A stretch of 64,000 nt of DNA from LMUY01 sp965276785 (GTDB taxonomy: Bacteria; Pseudomonadota; Alphaproteobacteria; Acetobacterales; Acetobacteraceae). The notes beneath the pieces were generated by a model. The model saw only the letters and a list, made by a program, of their open reading frames with translations. It searched no databases and had not been told where the DNA came from. Each line of letters begins with the position of its first letter. The stretch's first letter is position 1. Location of the stretch: assembly GCA_965276785.1 (NCBI GenBank), contig OZ255629.1, forward strand, positions 620,001-684,000, given 5' to 3'. Positions 1 through 8,224 of this stretch are shown here, piece by piece. A program made the translations under genes and the position numbers.

Positions 1-2
1 GG

Positions 3-1001
3 CGGGGTGCATCCGGGGCCGGGGGTGCCGATGGCGGCGCTGTCGGGCCGGACGGCCGCCGTGGCGGCGATGCAGTACCTCGGTTCGACAGCGCCGTCCC
101 GCCGCGTGGCTACGCGTGGTGGTATATCGACGCGCTGAGCGACGACGGGCAGCACGGGCTGACCGTAATCGCCTTTATCGGCAGCGTGTTCTCGCCGTAT
201 TACGCCTGGGCGCGCCGCGGCGGCGGGGGTGACCCGGCGCGGTTCTGCGCCATGAACGCCGCTCTGTATGGCCCCGGCGGCCGCTGGGCGATGACGGAAC
301 GGGGAGCGGGCGCGGTCCAGCGCAGCGCCACGGAGCTGGTGATTGGACCGTCCGCGATCTCTTGGGACGGGGCGGCGGTGGAGCTGCGGCTAGACGAATG
401 GGCGATGCCGGTGCCCCGGCGCATCCGTGGCCGGGTGCGGCTGCATCCGGCGGCGCTCTATGGCGAGCGGTTCACCTTAGACGCGGCTGGCTTGCACCGA
501 TGGCAGCCGATCGCCCCCGGCGCTCGGGTGGAGGTGGCGCTCGAACGTCCCGGATTGCGCTGGTCAGGCCCGGCCTATTTCGACACCAACGACGGCAGCG
601 GCCCGCTGGAAGAGTCGTTTCAGGCCTGGGAGTGGTCCCGTGCCAGCACGCGAGCGGGCGCGGCGGTGCTTTACGAGGCGCAACGGCGGGATGGGACCGG
701 CCAGTGCTTGGCGCTGCAGTTCGACAGGGCAGGCGGCGTGACGCCATTCTGCCCGCCGGACCGGGTCAGCTTGCCGCGCACGCGATGGCGGATCGCGCGG
801 AGCACGCGAGCGGACGGACCAGCTCGAGTGATGCGGACGCTGGAAGACACCCCATTCTACGCCCGCTCGGTCTTGACCACTCGCCTGCTGGGAGAGGAGG
901 TGACCGCGGTGCATGAAAGCCTGTGCTTGGACCGATTCCGCGCACCCTGGGTGCAGGCGATGCTGCCATTCCGGATGCCGCGAGTATTTTGGCGCGGGTA
1001 G
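3..1001 (+). CDS. crtC: Carotenoid 1,2-hydratase, 5' end cut off by window edge
   Basis: The frame is open from base 3 with no in-frame start before a GTG at 186, and the residues upstream of that GTG (GYAWWYIDALSDDG) are the conserved N-terminal part of CrtC, so the gene begins outside the window. About 332 codons are visible. CrtC adds water to the 1,2 double bond of acyclic carotenoids such as neurosporene or lycopene in the spheroidene/spirilloxanthin routes. Further family landmarks are FIGSVFSPYYAWARR and a W-rich C-terminal half ending in FRMPRVFWRG. It converges on a TetR gene. No other carotenoid or photosynthesis gene lies in the window, so phototrophy is only suggested. Confidence 0.88.
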   Translation, partial: RGASGAGGADGGAVGPDGRRGGDAVPRFDSAVPPRGYAWWYIDALSDDGQHGLTVIAFIGSVFSPYYAWARRGGGGDPARFCAMNAALYGPGGRWAMTERGAGAVQRSATELVIGPSAISWDGAAVELRLDEWAMPVPRRIRGRVRLHPAALYGERFTLDAAGLHRWQPIAPGARVEVALERPGLRWSGPAYFDTNDGSGPLEESFQAWEWSRASTRAGAAVLYEAQRRDGTGQCLALQFDRAGGVTPFCPPDRVSLPRTRWRIARSTRADGPARVMRTLEDTPFYARSVLTTRLLGEEVTAVHESLCLDRFRAPWVQAMLPFRMPRVFWRG

Positions 1002-1017
1002 CGCGTACGGCGACACA

Positions 1018-1041
1018 GGACCATCCCTGATCGGGTGGTCC
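1018..1041. terminator. Stem-loop between convergent genes
   Basis: GGACCA and TGGTCC arms are followed inward by CCC/GGG with one bulged T and a five-base loop. It sits 16 bases after the crtC stop and between convergent genes. There is no T-run, so it may be a weak or factor-assisted terminator. Confidence 0.35.
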
Positions 1042-1092
1042 GGGGAGAATGGCAGTGCCTGGCTGGCCGATCTAACGACACCTTTCCCCGCT

Positions 1093-1701
1093 TCAGGCGC
1101 TTCTGGACAGGGCCGCAGCAGCAACGTCGGCAACGGCGAGCAGGTCATTGACCTCCGCACCGTCCTGCGCCGCAACGGACATGCCGACCACCATCGCGTT
1201 CAGATACAGGGCCAGCACACTGGTATTTACGCGGCTATCGAGCTGTCCGTCCATGACACCCTGATCGAGGCGCGCGTTGATAAAGGAGACCGTTTCCAGC
1301 CGTAGATCGGAAGCATGTCGAGCGACCGCTTCGTTCTCGCGCGATGAGCAGATGCCTGCCGTCGACCGCAAGCAGCCTAATGGTCGGTCGACCCGGGTGA
1401 ACTCTCGCGCACATGCTTTTAAAGTCTCTCGGACCGCCTGAACGACGTCGCTCTCGCTGGTCAGCGCGTCCCTGACAGGCCGCGTGACTTCTCGATCGTA
1501 CCATGCAAGCGCCTCGCGATGGAGCTTTTGCTTCGATCCAAAGGCCGCATAGAAGCTCTGCGTCGTAATGCCCATCGCCGTTGTGAGTTCGTCAACCGAC
1601 ACACCCTCGTATCCTCGCTCCCAGAACAGGAGCGCGGCCTTCGCGGTGACCTCCTCCAGGTTGAAACTACGAGGACGACCGCGCCTTTTCGGCGCCTCCA
1701 T
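1093..1701 (-). CDS. TetR/AcrR family transcriptional regulator
   Basis: About 202 residues. The N-terminal helix-turn-helix is typical of TetR (RGRPRSF entry, then VSVDELTTAMGITTQSFYAAFGSK), followed by an all-helical ligand-binding domain with a Cys pair (CLRSTAGIC) near residue 115. The frame extends upstream to 1743, but starting there would run into the promoter of the divergent hydrolase; ATG 1701 has GGGA five bases upstream and ATG 1710 is the alternative. A palindrome at 1739-1754 lies between the two divergent genes and is a plausible site for this protein. The likely job is control of itself and of the hydrolase; the ligand cannot be told. Confidence 0.85.
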   Translation of the reverse strand: MEAPKRRGRPRSFNLEEVTAKAALLFWERGYEGVSVDELTTAMGITTQSFYAAFGSKQKLHREALAWYDREVTRPVRDALTSESDVVQAVRETLKACAREFTRVDRPLGCLRSTAGICSSRENEAVARHASDLRLETVSFINARLDQGVMDGQLDSRVNTSVLALYLNAMVVGMSVAAQDGAEVNDLLAVADVAAAALSRSA

Positions 1702-1738
1702 GATTCCCATAACGATCACTCTTGAAATGCAATGCGTC

Positions 1739-1754
1739 TCCATATAGCTATGGA
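1739..1754. promoter_or_regulatory. Putative TetR operator, imperfect palindrome
   Basis: Six-base arms TCCATA and TATGGA flank a TAGC spacer. It lies in the roughly 120 bases separating the TetR start from the TTG start of the hydrolase, where an autoregulatory operator would be expected. Confidence 0.4.
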
Positions 1755-1821
1755 ACGGGCGTTACGGAATGGAGGTGTGAGTGCATCTCGGACGCCATCC
1801 CAGATCCAAGGAGTCTTGCCC

Positions 1822-2769
1822 TTGAGCACCCTTCATCTCGTCGCACCGGACTACCGCGAGACAGCCACGCTGATCCCTATCTTCGACTATGACACTCAAA
1901 CAGTTGGGGAGATCAGGGAGGCACTGCTTCAGGCTTACGGACAGAAGTACGGTTCCCCGGATGCGGTCGCGAAGGAAGAGGTGTCCATCGCTCGGGAGGG
2001 CGAGCCGCCGGTGCGAGCCCTGCTCTACCGGCCGAAAACCGGCATGGCGCGTGGCGCGATCCTCCATATGCATGGAGGCGGCTGGATCGCGGGGACGGCC
2101 GACATGATGGCGGCGTTCTGCGCCGGTGTCGCTGACCGGCACGGCGTTGTTGTGCTGTCGGTCGATTATCGCCTCGCGCCAGAGTCTCCCGGCCACATCG
2201 CTTTGGACGATTGCTTCGCTGCATTGTGCTGGCTTCGAGCGGAGGCGGGACAGCTCGGTGTCGGTTCGGACCGCATCGGCGTGATGGGGGATAGCGCGGG
2301 CGGAAATCTTGCAGCGGGCATTGCCCTGCGAGCCCGCGACGCCGGCATACCGATCAAGGCTCAACTGCTGATTTATCCCGCGCTCGATGACCGCACCGGC
2401 GGGCCGGACGCGCCGGTCGACAATGCGTTCGCCGGCGAGTTCGTTCTTTCACCCAAGTATCTGCGGCAATTGTGGCAAGCTCGCCTGGCGCAGGCAGCCC
2501 CCGAGCAGCTTTCCTACATGGCACCTGCTAGGGCCAACAATCTCGCTGGCGTGGCCCCTGCCTTCATCGCCATGGGAAGCCTCGACATCCTCGTCGACGA
2601 AGCCATCGATTACGCAGGCAGAATGGGCCGCGCGGGCGTGCCCGTCGAGCTTCATGTCTATCCCGGCGTCTACCACGCCTTCGATCTGGTAACTGGCACC
2701 ACGACAGAACGCTTCGCTGCCGACTTGGCCAACGCCATCGAGAGCAGCCTGGTGCCTGCAAGCCGATAG
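1822..2769 (+). CDS. Alpha/beta hydrolase, hormone-sensitive-lipase (HSL) type esterase
   Basis: About 315 residues from TTG 1822, chosen because AAGGAG sits at 1808-1813, eight bases upstream; an ATG at 1732 in the same frame has no such site and overlaps the TetR promoter. The HSL oxyanion motif HGGGW is at residues 84-88, the nucleophile elbow GDSAGG puts the serine at 158, and the remaining triad is consistent with Asp255 (SLDIL) and His285 (YHAFD). The family hydrolyses short-chain esters or lactones in the cytoplasm. Divergent pairing with a TetR gene suggests substrate-induced expression. Substrate is unknown. Confidence 0.85.
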   Translation: MSTLHLVAPDYRETATLIPIFDYDTQTVGEIREALLQAYGQKYGSPDAVAKEEVSIAREGEPPVRALLYRPKTGMARGAILHMHGGGWIAGTADMMAAFCAGVADRHGVVVLSVDYRLAPESPGHIALDDCFAALCWLRAEAGQLGVGSDRIGVMGDSAGGNLAAGIALRARDAGIPIKAQLLIYPALDDRTGGPDAPVDNAFAGEFVLSPKYLRQLWQARLAQAAPEQLSYMAPARANNLAGVAPAFIAMGSLDILVDEAIDYAGRMGRAGVPVELHVYPGVYHAFDLVTGTTTERFAADLANAIESSLVPASR

Positions 2770-2892
2770 TCGCCTGCGCGCTCGCCCAGCAGGGTTGGCA
2801 CGTCGCCTTTACCTTCATTAACTCGCAGGACTCGGCCGACGAGCCAGGACGAACCAGGCTCCGAACCACAAGAAACAAAACGGGGAAACGTC

Positions 2893-4017
2893 ATGCGAAG
2901 GTTGCGGATGGGCATGGTGGGCGGCGGCCCTGGCTCGTTCATCGGGGGCGTGCATCGGCTGGCCGCCGAGATGGACCGCGAGATCGAGCTCGTTGCCGGT
3001 GCGTTCAGCAGCGATCCCGGGCGCTGCCGGACTGCCGGCGAGACCTACAAGATCGATCCCGGCCGCTCCTACCTGTCCTGGACCCAAATGATCGCCGGCG
3101 AGCGGATGCGCGGCGACGGCATCGATTTCGTCTCGGTCGTCGCGCCCAACCACCTCCATCTCCCGGTCGCGAAGGCGGCGCTGGAGGCGGGCCTGGCGGT
3201 GATGAGCGATAAGCCGATGACCGCGACCCACGCCGAGGCTCGCGAACTCTCGCAGGTGGTCTCCGCGGCGCAACTGCCGTTCCGGGTCGCCTACACCTAC
3301 ACGGGCTACCCGTTGGTGCGGGAAGCCCGCAAACTGGTGGCGGACGGCGCGCTGGGCACCATGCGCAAGGCCATCGTCGAGTACTCGCAGGGCTGGCTTG
3401 CGCGACCGATCGAGCGCGAGGGCAGCAAGCAGGCGGAATGGCGCGCCGACCCCGCACGCGCCGGCGAAGGCGGCTGCATCGGCGACATCGGCGTACACGC
3501 CTTCAACCTCGTGGAGTTCGTCACCGGCCATCAAGTGAAGCGGATCAACGCCGACCTGAACAGCGTCGTGCCCGGCCGGGTGCTCGACGACGACTGCAAT
3601 GTGTTGCTGCGCTTCGACAATGGCGCGCCGGGCGCCCTCATCGCCTCCCAGATCGCGGTGGGCGACCTGAACGGGCTGCGCTTGCGTGTCTATGGCGACC
3701 AAGCTGCGCTGCATTGGCGACAGGAGACGCCGAACACCCTGACGATCAATCGGATCGACGGCACGACCGAGATCCGTCATGCCGGCGCGGCCTTGCTCGG
3801 AGCGGACGCGAGCGCCGCGACGCGGGTGCCGCCGGGCCATCCTGAGGGCTACCTCGAAGCGTTTGCCAACCTCTACCGTGACTTCGCCGGGCTGTTGCGC
3901 GGCGAGGGCGACGCCGCCCTGGTTCCGGGTGTCGAGGGCGGCCTCCGCGGGATGAGCTTCGTCCGGACTGCGGTCGACAACAGTCGTCAGGGCGGCGGCT
4001 GGACCGAGTTGGCATAA
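2893..4017 (+). CDS. Gfo/Idh/MocA family NAD(P)-dependent oxidoreductase
   Basis: 374 residues. The Rossmann N-terminus has GMVGGGPGSFIG, and the usual EKP motif appears as DKPM near residue 105. The C-terminal domain has the catalytic-type stretch GGCIGDIGVHAFNL. These enzymes oxidise or reduce hydroxyl groups of sugars and cyclitols. It is followed after 12 bases by a TIM-barrel isomerase and then a cupin, a combination typical of small sugar or inositol-derivative catabolic operons. No transporter is linked, so the substrate is not identified. Confidence 0.9.
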   Translation: MRRLRMGMVGGGPGSFIGGVHRLAAEMDREIELVAGAFSSDPGRCRTAGETYKIDPGRSYLSWTQMIAGERMRGDGIDFVSVVAPNHLHLPVAKAALEAGLAVMSDKPMTATHAEARELSQVVSAAQLPFRVAYTYTGYPLVREARKLVADGALGTMRKAIVEYSQGWLARPIEREGSKQAEWRADPARAGEGGCIGDIGVHAFNLVEFVTGHQVKRINADLNSVVPGRVLDDDCNVLLRFDNGAPGALIASQIAVGDLNGLRLRVYGDQAALHWRQETPNTLTINRIDGTTEIRHAGAALLGADASAATRVPPGHPEGYLEAFANLYRDFAGLLRGEGDAALVPGVEGGLRGMSFVRTAVDNSRQGGGWTELA

Positions 4018-4029
4018 CCGGAGAAGATC

Positions 4030-5085
4030 ATGAGAACAATTAGGGGGCCGGCCATCTTCCTGGCGCAGTTCGCAGGGGACAGGGCGCCGTTCGACACGCT
4101 CGACGGCATCGCCGAATGGGCGGCGGGGCTCGGCTACAAGGGCATCCAGATCCCGACTTGGGACGCGCGCCTCTTTGACCTGGAGAAGGCCGCTGCAAGC
4201 ACTGGCTACTGCGACGAGGTGAAGGAACGCCTCGCTCGCCGCAACATCGAGATCACCGAGCTTTCCACCCATCTCCAAGGCCAGCTTGTTGCTGTTCACC
4301 CTGCCTACGACGCCCTGTTCGACGGCTTCGCGGCGCCGGAGGTGCGCGGCGACCCGGCGAAGCGGCAGCCCTGGGCAGTGGAGCAGGTCAGGCTGGCTGC
4401 GCGCGCGAGCCGCAATCTCGGGCTCCGGGCCGCCGTTACTTTCTCGGGCGCGCTCGCCTGGCCCTACGTCTACCCTTGGCCGCAGCGCCCGGCGAGGCTG
4501 GTCGAGGCGGCATTCGAGGAACTCGGCCAGCGCTGGCGCCCGATCCTCGACGCTTACGAGGAGAACGGGATCGACCTCTGCTTTGAGATCCATCCTGGCG
4601 AGGACCTGCACGACGGCGTGACCTTCGAGCGCTTCCTTGCTGCCGTCGGCGGCCACGCCCGCGCCAGCATTCTCTACGATCCCAGCCACTTCATGCTGCA
4701 GCACCTGGATTACCTGGCCTTTCTCGACATCTACCACGAGCGCATCAAGGCGGTGCACATCAAGGACGCGGAGCTGCGCTACGACGGCCGCTCAGGCGTC
4801 TACGGCGGCTACCAGGGCTGGGTCGAGCGGCCTGGACGGTTCCGGTCGCTCGGCGACGGGACGGTGAACTTCGCCGGCGTGTTCTCCAAGCTCGCCGAGC
4901 ATGACTACGACGGGTGGGCAGTGCTGGAATGGGAGTGCGCGCTCAAGCATCCGGAGGACGGCGCGCGTGAAGGCGCGGCGTTCATCCGCGACCACATCAT
5001 CCGCGTCGCCGACCGCACCTTCGACGACTTTGCGGCGTCGGGCGCCGAGGAGAGCCTCAACCGCTCGCTGCTGGGCCTTGGCTGA
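4030..5085 (+). CDS. Sugar phosphate isomerase/epimerase (TIM barrel)
   Basis: 351 residues, GGAGAAG just upstream of ATG 4030. The AP-endonuclease-2-like TIM barrel carries candidate metal ligands in order: CFEIHPGED, LYDPSHF, AVHIKD and VLEWEC (Glu, Asp, His, Glu). Family members epimerise or isomerise keto-sugars using a divalent metal. It is longer than the roughly 280-residue core because of an insertion before the LEWEC strand (YGGYQGWVERPGRF). Probably co-transcribed with the oxidoreductase before it. Confidence 0.88.
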   Translation: MRTIRGPAIFLAQFAGDRAPFDTLDGIAEWAAGLGYKGIQIPTWDARLFDLEKAAASTGYCDEVKERLARRNIEITELSTHLQGQLVAVHPAYDALFDGFAAPEVRGDPAKRQPWAVEQVRLAARASRNLGLRAAVTFSGALAWPYVYPWPQRPARLVEAAFEELGQRWRPILDAYEENGIDLCFEIHPGEDLHDGVTFERFLAAVGGHARASILYDPSHFMLQHLDYLAFLDIYHERIKAVHIKDAELRYDGRSGVYGGYQGWVERPGRFRSLGDGTVNFAGVFSKLAEHDYDGWAVLEWECALKHPEDGAREGAAFIRDHIIRVADRTFDDFAASGAEESLNRSLLGLG

Positions 5086-5195
5086 AAGCGCCGGCCGATC
5101 CGTCCCGCGGACTCGCCCGGAGGTCCCGCGTTATCGCCCTGCATTGCTGCCCGCTTACATCTGCCATGACGGAAGCCATTGGGAGGCGCATGCAA

Positions 5196-5774
5196 ATGCC
5201 TGAAAGCAAATACCGCGTCGAGACGCTGCAATCCAAGCCCAAAGGAAGGGTGCCCAACAGCCGCTTGCCCGTGCTCATCCACCGGGGCGCCGTGAGAGCC
5301 GATGCCGCGGCCGATCCCGCCAGCGCCATTGAGGCCCGCTTCAGGCAGCACGATTGGCTCAACAACTGGCGCTATCCAGGCATCTACGACTACGAGCATT
5401 TCCATTCGACGTCGCATGAGGCGCTCGGCATCGCGTGCGGAACGATGCGGCTGCGGCTTTTCGGCGAGGGCGGTTCCGAAGCACGCCTCGGGGCCGGCGA
5501 CGTCGTCGTGATCCCGGCGGGCGTGTCGCACATCTACCTCGATGGATCGGACGACATCCTGGTGGTGGGCGGCTATCCCGACGGGCGCGATTGGGACCTG
5601 ATGCGGGGCGAGCACCTGTCCGAGGCCGGCTGGCGCAGCGCCCTCAAGCGCATCATGTCCTTGCCGATCCCGCGCCAGGACCCGGTCACGGGCGAAGCTA
5701 TACAGCAGTGGCGGCAGGCGCCCTCGTCTCTTGACTGGGGACAGCCCCGCGAGGAACTCGATCCCATCGCTTAA
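5196..5774 (+). CDS. Cupin protein, YjlB type
   Basis: About 192 residues from ATG 5196, nine bases after GGGAGG (5181-5186); ATG 5190 and ATG 5166 are in frame but worse spaced. The double-stranded beta-helix motifs are visible: HFHSTSHEALGI (metal-binding His pair) and GDVVVIPAGVSHIYL. The distal part has GYPDGRDWDL, as in YjlB-type cupins. It follows the oxidoreductase and isomerase genes by 110 bases and ends at a strong stem-loop, so it probably closes that operon. Enzymatic role unknown. Confidence 0.78.
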   Translation: MPESKYRVETLQSKPKGRVPNSRLPVLIHRGAVRADAAADPASAIEARFRQHDWLNNWRYPGIYDYEHFHSTSHEALGIACGTMRLRLFGEGGSEARLGAGDVVVIPAGVSHIYLDGSDDILVVGGYPDGRDWDLMRGEHLSEAGWRSALKRIMSLPIPRQDPVTGEAIQQWRQAPSSLDWGQPREELDPIA

Positions 5775-5784
5775 GTGTTTCACC

Positions 5785-5806
5785 GTCTCAGACGCTCGTT
5801 TGAGAC
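5785..5806 (+). terminator. Stem-loop after cupin gene
   Basis: GTCTCAGAC and GTTTGAGAC pair over nine positions with one G-U, around a four-base loop, ten bases after the cupin stop. No T-run follows. Confidence 0.45.
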
Positions 5807-6156
5807 AGTGATGCAGCGCATTGGGAAATATCAATCGGCCAGTCAACACTGCCCAATTTTGAGCGAGCTACATGGCCTCCACGAGGAATAGCGGAATGGT
5901 GGTCGCATTGGCGCGATGGATAGCGCCGTCCCGGAGCAGCCAACCGCGCGCGACATAGCTTCGCCGTCCAGCGGACGGCATCTTGCCGCCCAGCGGGGAC
6001 AAAGGACAAACAATATGAATACCGACATCGTAAGAGTATTAGCAACTATCTGCCTGAGGGTGTGCAGACCGTGACCGTGGCTGCGCAGAGCGGCAAGGCC
6101 CTGGCAACGCACGCCGGCCCCGAGCAGGACTGATACGACGGGCGGCGGGCAATCCA
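5807..6156. other. Intergenic region upstream of the efflux operon
   Basis: About 350 bases with no convincing gene. An open but start-less stretch ending at 6133 (reading NYLPEGVQTVTVAAQSGKA) has protein-like composition and could be a decayed C-terminus, but I cannot name a family. The operon promoter should lie here. Confidence 0.3.
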
Positions 6157-6840
6157 ATGAAGATCCTGGTGATCGAGGATGACGCGGAGACAGCCGCCTA
6201 CATCATGCGCGGCCTGCGCGAGCATGGGCACTTGGCGGACCATTCGGCAGACGGTCGCGACGGGCTGTTGATGGCCGGCGACGGCGGCTACGACGTGCTT
6301 GTCGTGGATAGAATGCTGCCGGGCCTCGATGGGCTCGGCGTCGTGCGTACGTTGCGCGGCGCGGGGGTGAAAGCCCCCGTGCTGTTCCTCACTGCCCTGC
6401 GCGGCGTCGGAGATCGGGTGGAGGGGCTGGAGGCGGGCGGCGACGACTACCTGGTCAAGCCGTTCGCGTTTGCGGAGTTCCTGGCCCGGCTCAATGCGCT
6501 GGCCCGGCGACCGCCACTGACGGACAAGCCAACGACCTTGCAGGTAGGAGACTTGGTGCTCGACCTGCTGCAGCGAACGGTGATGCGCGGGGGCGACCGG
6601 ATCGAGCTGCAGCCACGCGAGTTCCGCCTGCTGGAGTTCCTGGCGCGCCATGCCGACCGGGTCGTGACGCGAACCATGTTGCTGGAAGGAGTCTGGGATT
6701 TCCACTTCGATCCCAAGACCAACATCGTCGAGACCCATATCAGCCGGCTGCGCGGGAAGCTGAACCGTGGCGGCCGCGACGCGGAGTTGATTCACACCAT
6801 CCGCGGCTCCGGCTACGCGCTGCGTGCCCCCAATTCCTAG
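6157..6840 (+). CDS. OmpR/PhoB family response regulator
   Basis: 227 residues. Receiver domain with the acidic pocket at Asp8/Asp9, phospho-acceptor Asp51 (VVDRMLPG) and conserved Lys in DYLVKPF near residue 102, followed by an OmpR winged helix ending in THISRLRGKL and IRGSGYAL. It is the first gene of a six-gene chain: its last 17 bases overlap the sensor kinase, which is coupled to efflux genes. It most likely activates the downstream RND efflux system in response to the cognate kinase. Confidence 0.93.
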   Translation: MKILVIEDDAETAAYIMRGLREHGHLADHSADGRDGLLMAGDGGYDVLVVDRMLPGLDGLGVVRTLRGAGVKAPVLFLTALRGVGDRVEGLEAGGDDYLVKPFAFAEFLARLNALARRPPLTDKPTTLQVGDLVLDLLQRTVMRGGDRIELQPREFRLLEFLARHADRVVTRTMLLEGVWDFHFDPKTNIVETHISRLRGKLNRGGRDAELIHTIRGSGYALRAPNS

Positions 6841-8224
6841 GCTCTTCCGCACGGCAAGCTTCCGGCTTGCCGCACTGTATGTTGCCCTGTTCGCCGCTTC
6901 GGCGCTCGCGCTGGGCGCGGTCGTGTTCTTCACCGCGCGTTCTGCCCTTCAACAGCAAATTGCAGCTCGAATCGAGGGTGAGACCGCGTTGCTGCATGGC
7001 GAGTTTCGATTTGGGGGCTTGCCTCGCCTGCTTGCCGTCATCGAGGGGCGCGGCCAGGCGCCTGGTTCGCTGGATTACCTTGTGCAAGACCCAGATGGCC
7101 AGAAGCTGGCCGGCGACATGCGCCCAATGGCCGCGCCGCAGCCGGGCTGGATTACATTGTCCGTGGCCGCGCAAGACGAGGAAGGCGGCCAGCCGGAGCG
7201 GGTGCGGGCTCTGGTATCGGACCTGGGCAGCGGGTCGTTGCTCGCCGTCGGCAACGATATGAGCCGGATCGACGACATCGAGGAGGCGGTTGCCACAGCG
7301 CTCGCCTGGGCGGTCGGCCTTGCGATCCTGCTCGGGATCGGCGGGGGCGCCCTTTTGAGCAAAGCCTTTCTCGCCCGGGTGGACGCGATTGCCCGTACGG
7401 CGGAGGCCATCATCGGCGGCGACCTCACCCATCGCGTGCCGGTTCGCAACACGGGCGACGACTTGGACCGGCTTGCGGCCACGCTGAACCGCATGCTCGA
7501 CCGCATCGGCGCGCTGATGGACAGCCTGCGCCAAGTTAGCAGCGACGTGGCGCATGATTTGCGCACGCCGCTTTCGCGCCTCTACCAGCGCCTGGAGGAC
7601 GCGCGGATGCACGCCCGGTCCGCGGCCGACTACGAAGCCGGTATCGAGGGCGCGTTGCGCGAAGCAGAGGGTTTGCTGGAGACTTTTTCGGCGTTGCTGC
7701 GCATTGCACAGGTCGAGGGCGCTTCACCACGCTCCGGGTTCCGCGACGTCGATTTGAGTTCCGTCGTGGAGGCGGTGGCCGACGCCTACCTGCTGGACGC
7801 CGAGGCGGCTGGTCACTGTCTGACCGCCGCCGTGGAACCCTGCGTCGTGATACGCGGCGACCAGGAACTGCTTACCCAAGCCGCGGCCAACCTGGTGGAG
7901 AACGCGCTGCGCCACACGCCCCAGGGGACGCGTATTGCCGTCCGCCTGTACAGCGGTGCTGAAACCGGCGCGTGCCTGACGGTTGAGGATGACGGCCCCG
8001 GTGTGGACGCGGGCGATCTGCCTCGGCTGACGCATCGATTCTATCGCGGCGAGCGTAGTCGTACGTCGCCGGGCAACGGGCTGGGCCTCAGCCTCGTCGC
8101 AGCCGTGGCTGAGCTCCATGGCACATTCCTGCGCCTGCACAACGCGGCACCCGGGCTGTGCGCCGTGCTGCGATTCCCGCCAGATGGCGAGACTCGCCGC
8201 TGCGCCGGCGCCAGACGGCCATGA
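6824..8224 (+). CDS. Sensor histidine kinase (HAMP, HisKA, HATPase)
   Basis: 466 residues from GTG 6824, overlapping the regulator by 17 bases. A membrane segment near residues 12-33 (LAALYVALFAASALALGAVVFF), a periplasmic loop of roughly 130 residues, a second membrane segment near 160-180, then HAMP, and the phospho-acceptor His244 in DVAHDLRTPLSRL. ATP-binding boxes are NLVENALRHT, DDGPGV and GNGLGLSLV. The arrangement resembles metal- or copper-responsive kinases of the CusS/CzcS group, but the sensor loop does not show a clear metal motif, so the signal is unknown. Confidence 0.92.
   Translation: MPPIPRLFRTASFRLAALYVALFAASALALGAVVFFTARSALQQQIAARIEGETALLHGEFRFGGLPRLLAVIEGRGQAPGSLDYLVQDPDGQKLAGDMRPMAAPQPGWITLSVAAQDEEGGQPERVRALVSDLGSGSLLAVGNDMSRIDDIEEAVATALAWAVGLAILLGIGGGALLSKAFLARVDAIARTAEAIIGGDLTHRVPVRNTGDDLDRLAATLNRMLDRIGALMDSLRQVSSDVAHDLRTPLSRLYQRLEDARMHARSAADYEAGIEGALREAEGLLETFSALLRIAQVEGASPRSGFRDVDLSSVVEAVADAYLLDAEAAGHCLTAAVEPCVVIRGDQELLTQAAANLVENALRHTPQGTRIAVRLYSGAETGACLTVEDDGPGVDAGDLPRLTHRFYRGERSRTSPGNGLGLSLVAAVAELHGTFLRLHNAAPGLCAVLRFPPDGETRRCAGARRP

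Noticed and set aside
2818..4758. 646-codon open frame on the minus strand
   Set aside because: Antisense to the oxidoreductase and isomerase genes; composition (Arg, His, Gln-rich) is that of a GC-rich shadow and no motif is present.
5999..6133. Open stretch reading NYLPEGVQTVTVAAQSGKA before the response regulator
   Set aside because: No start codon in frame and no recognised family; kept only as a possible decayed C-terminus.
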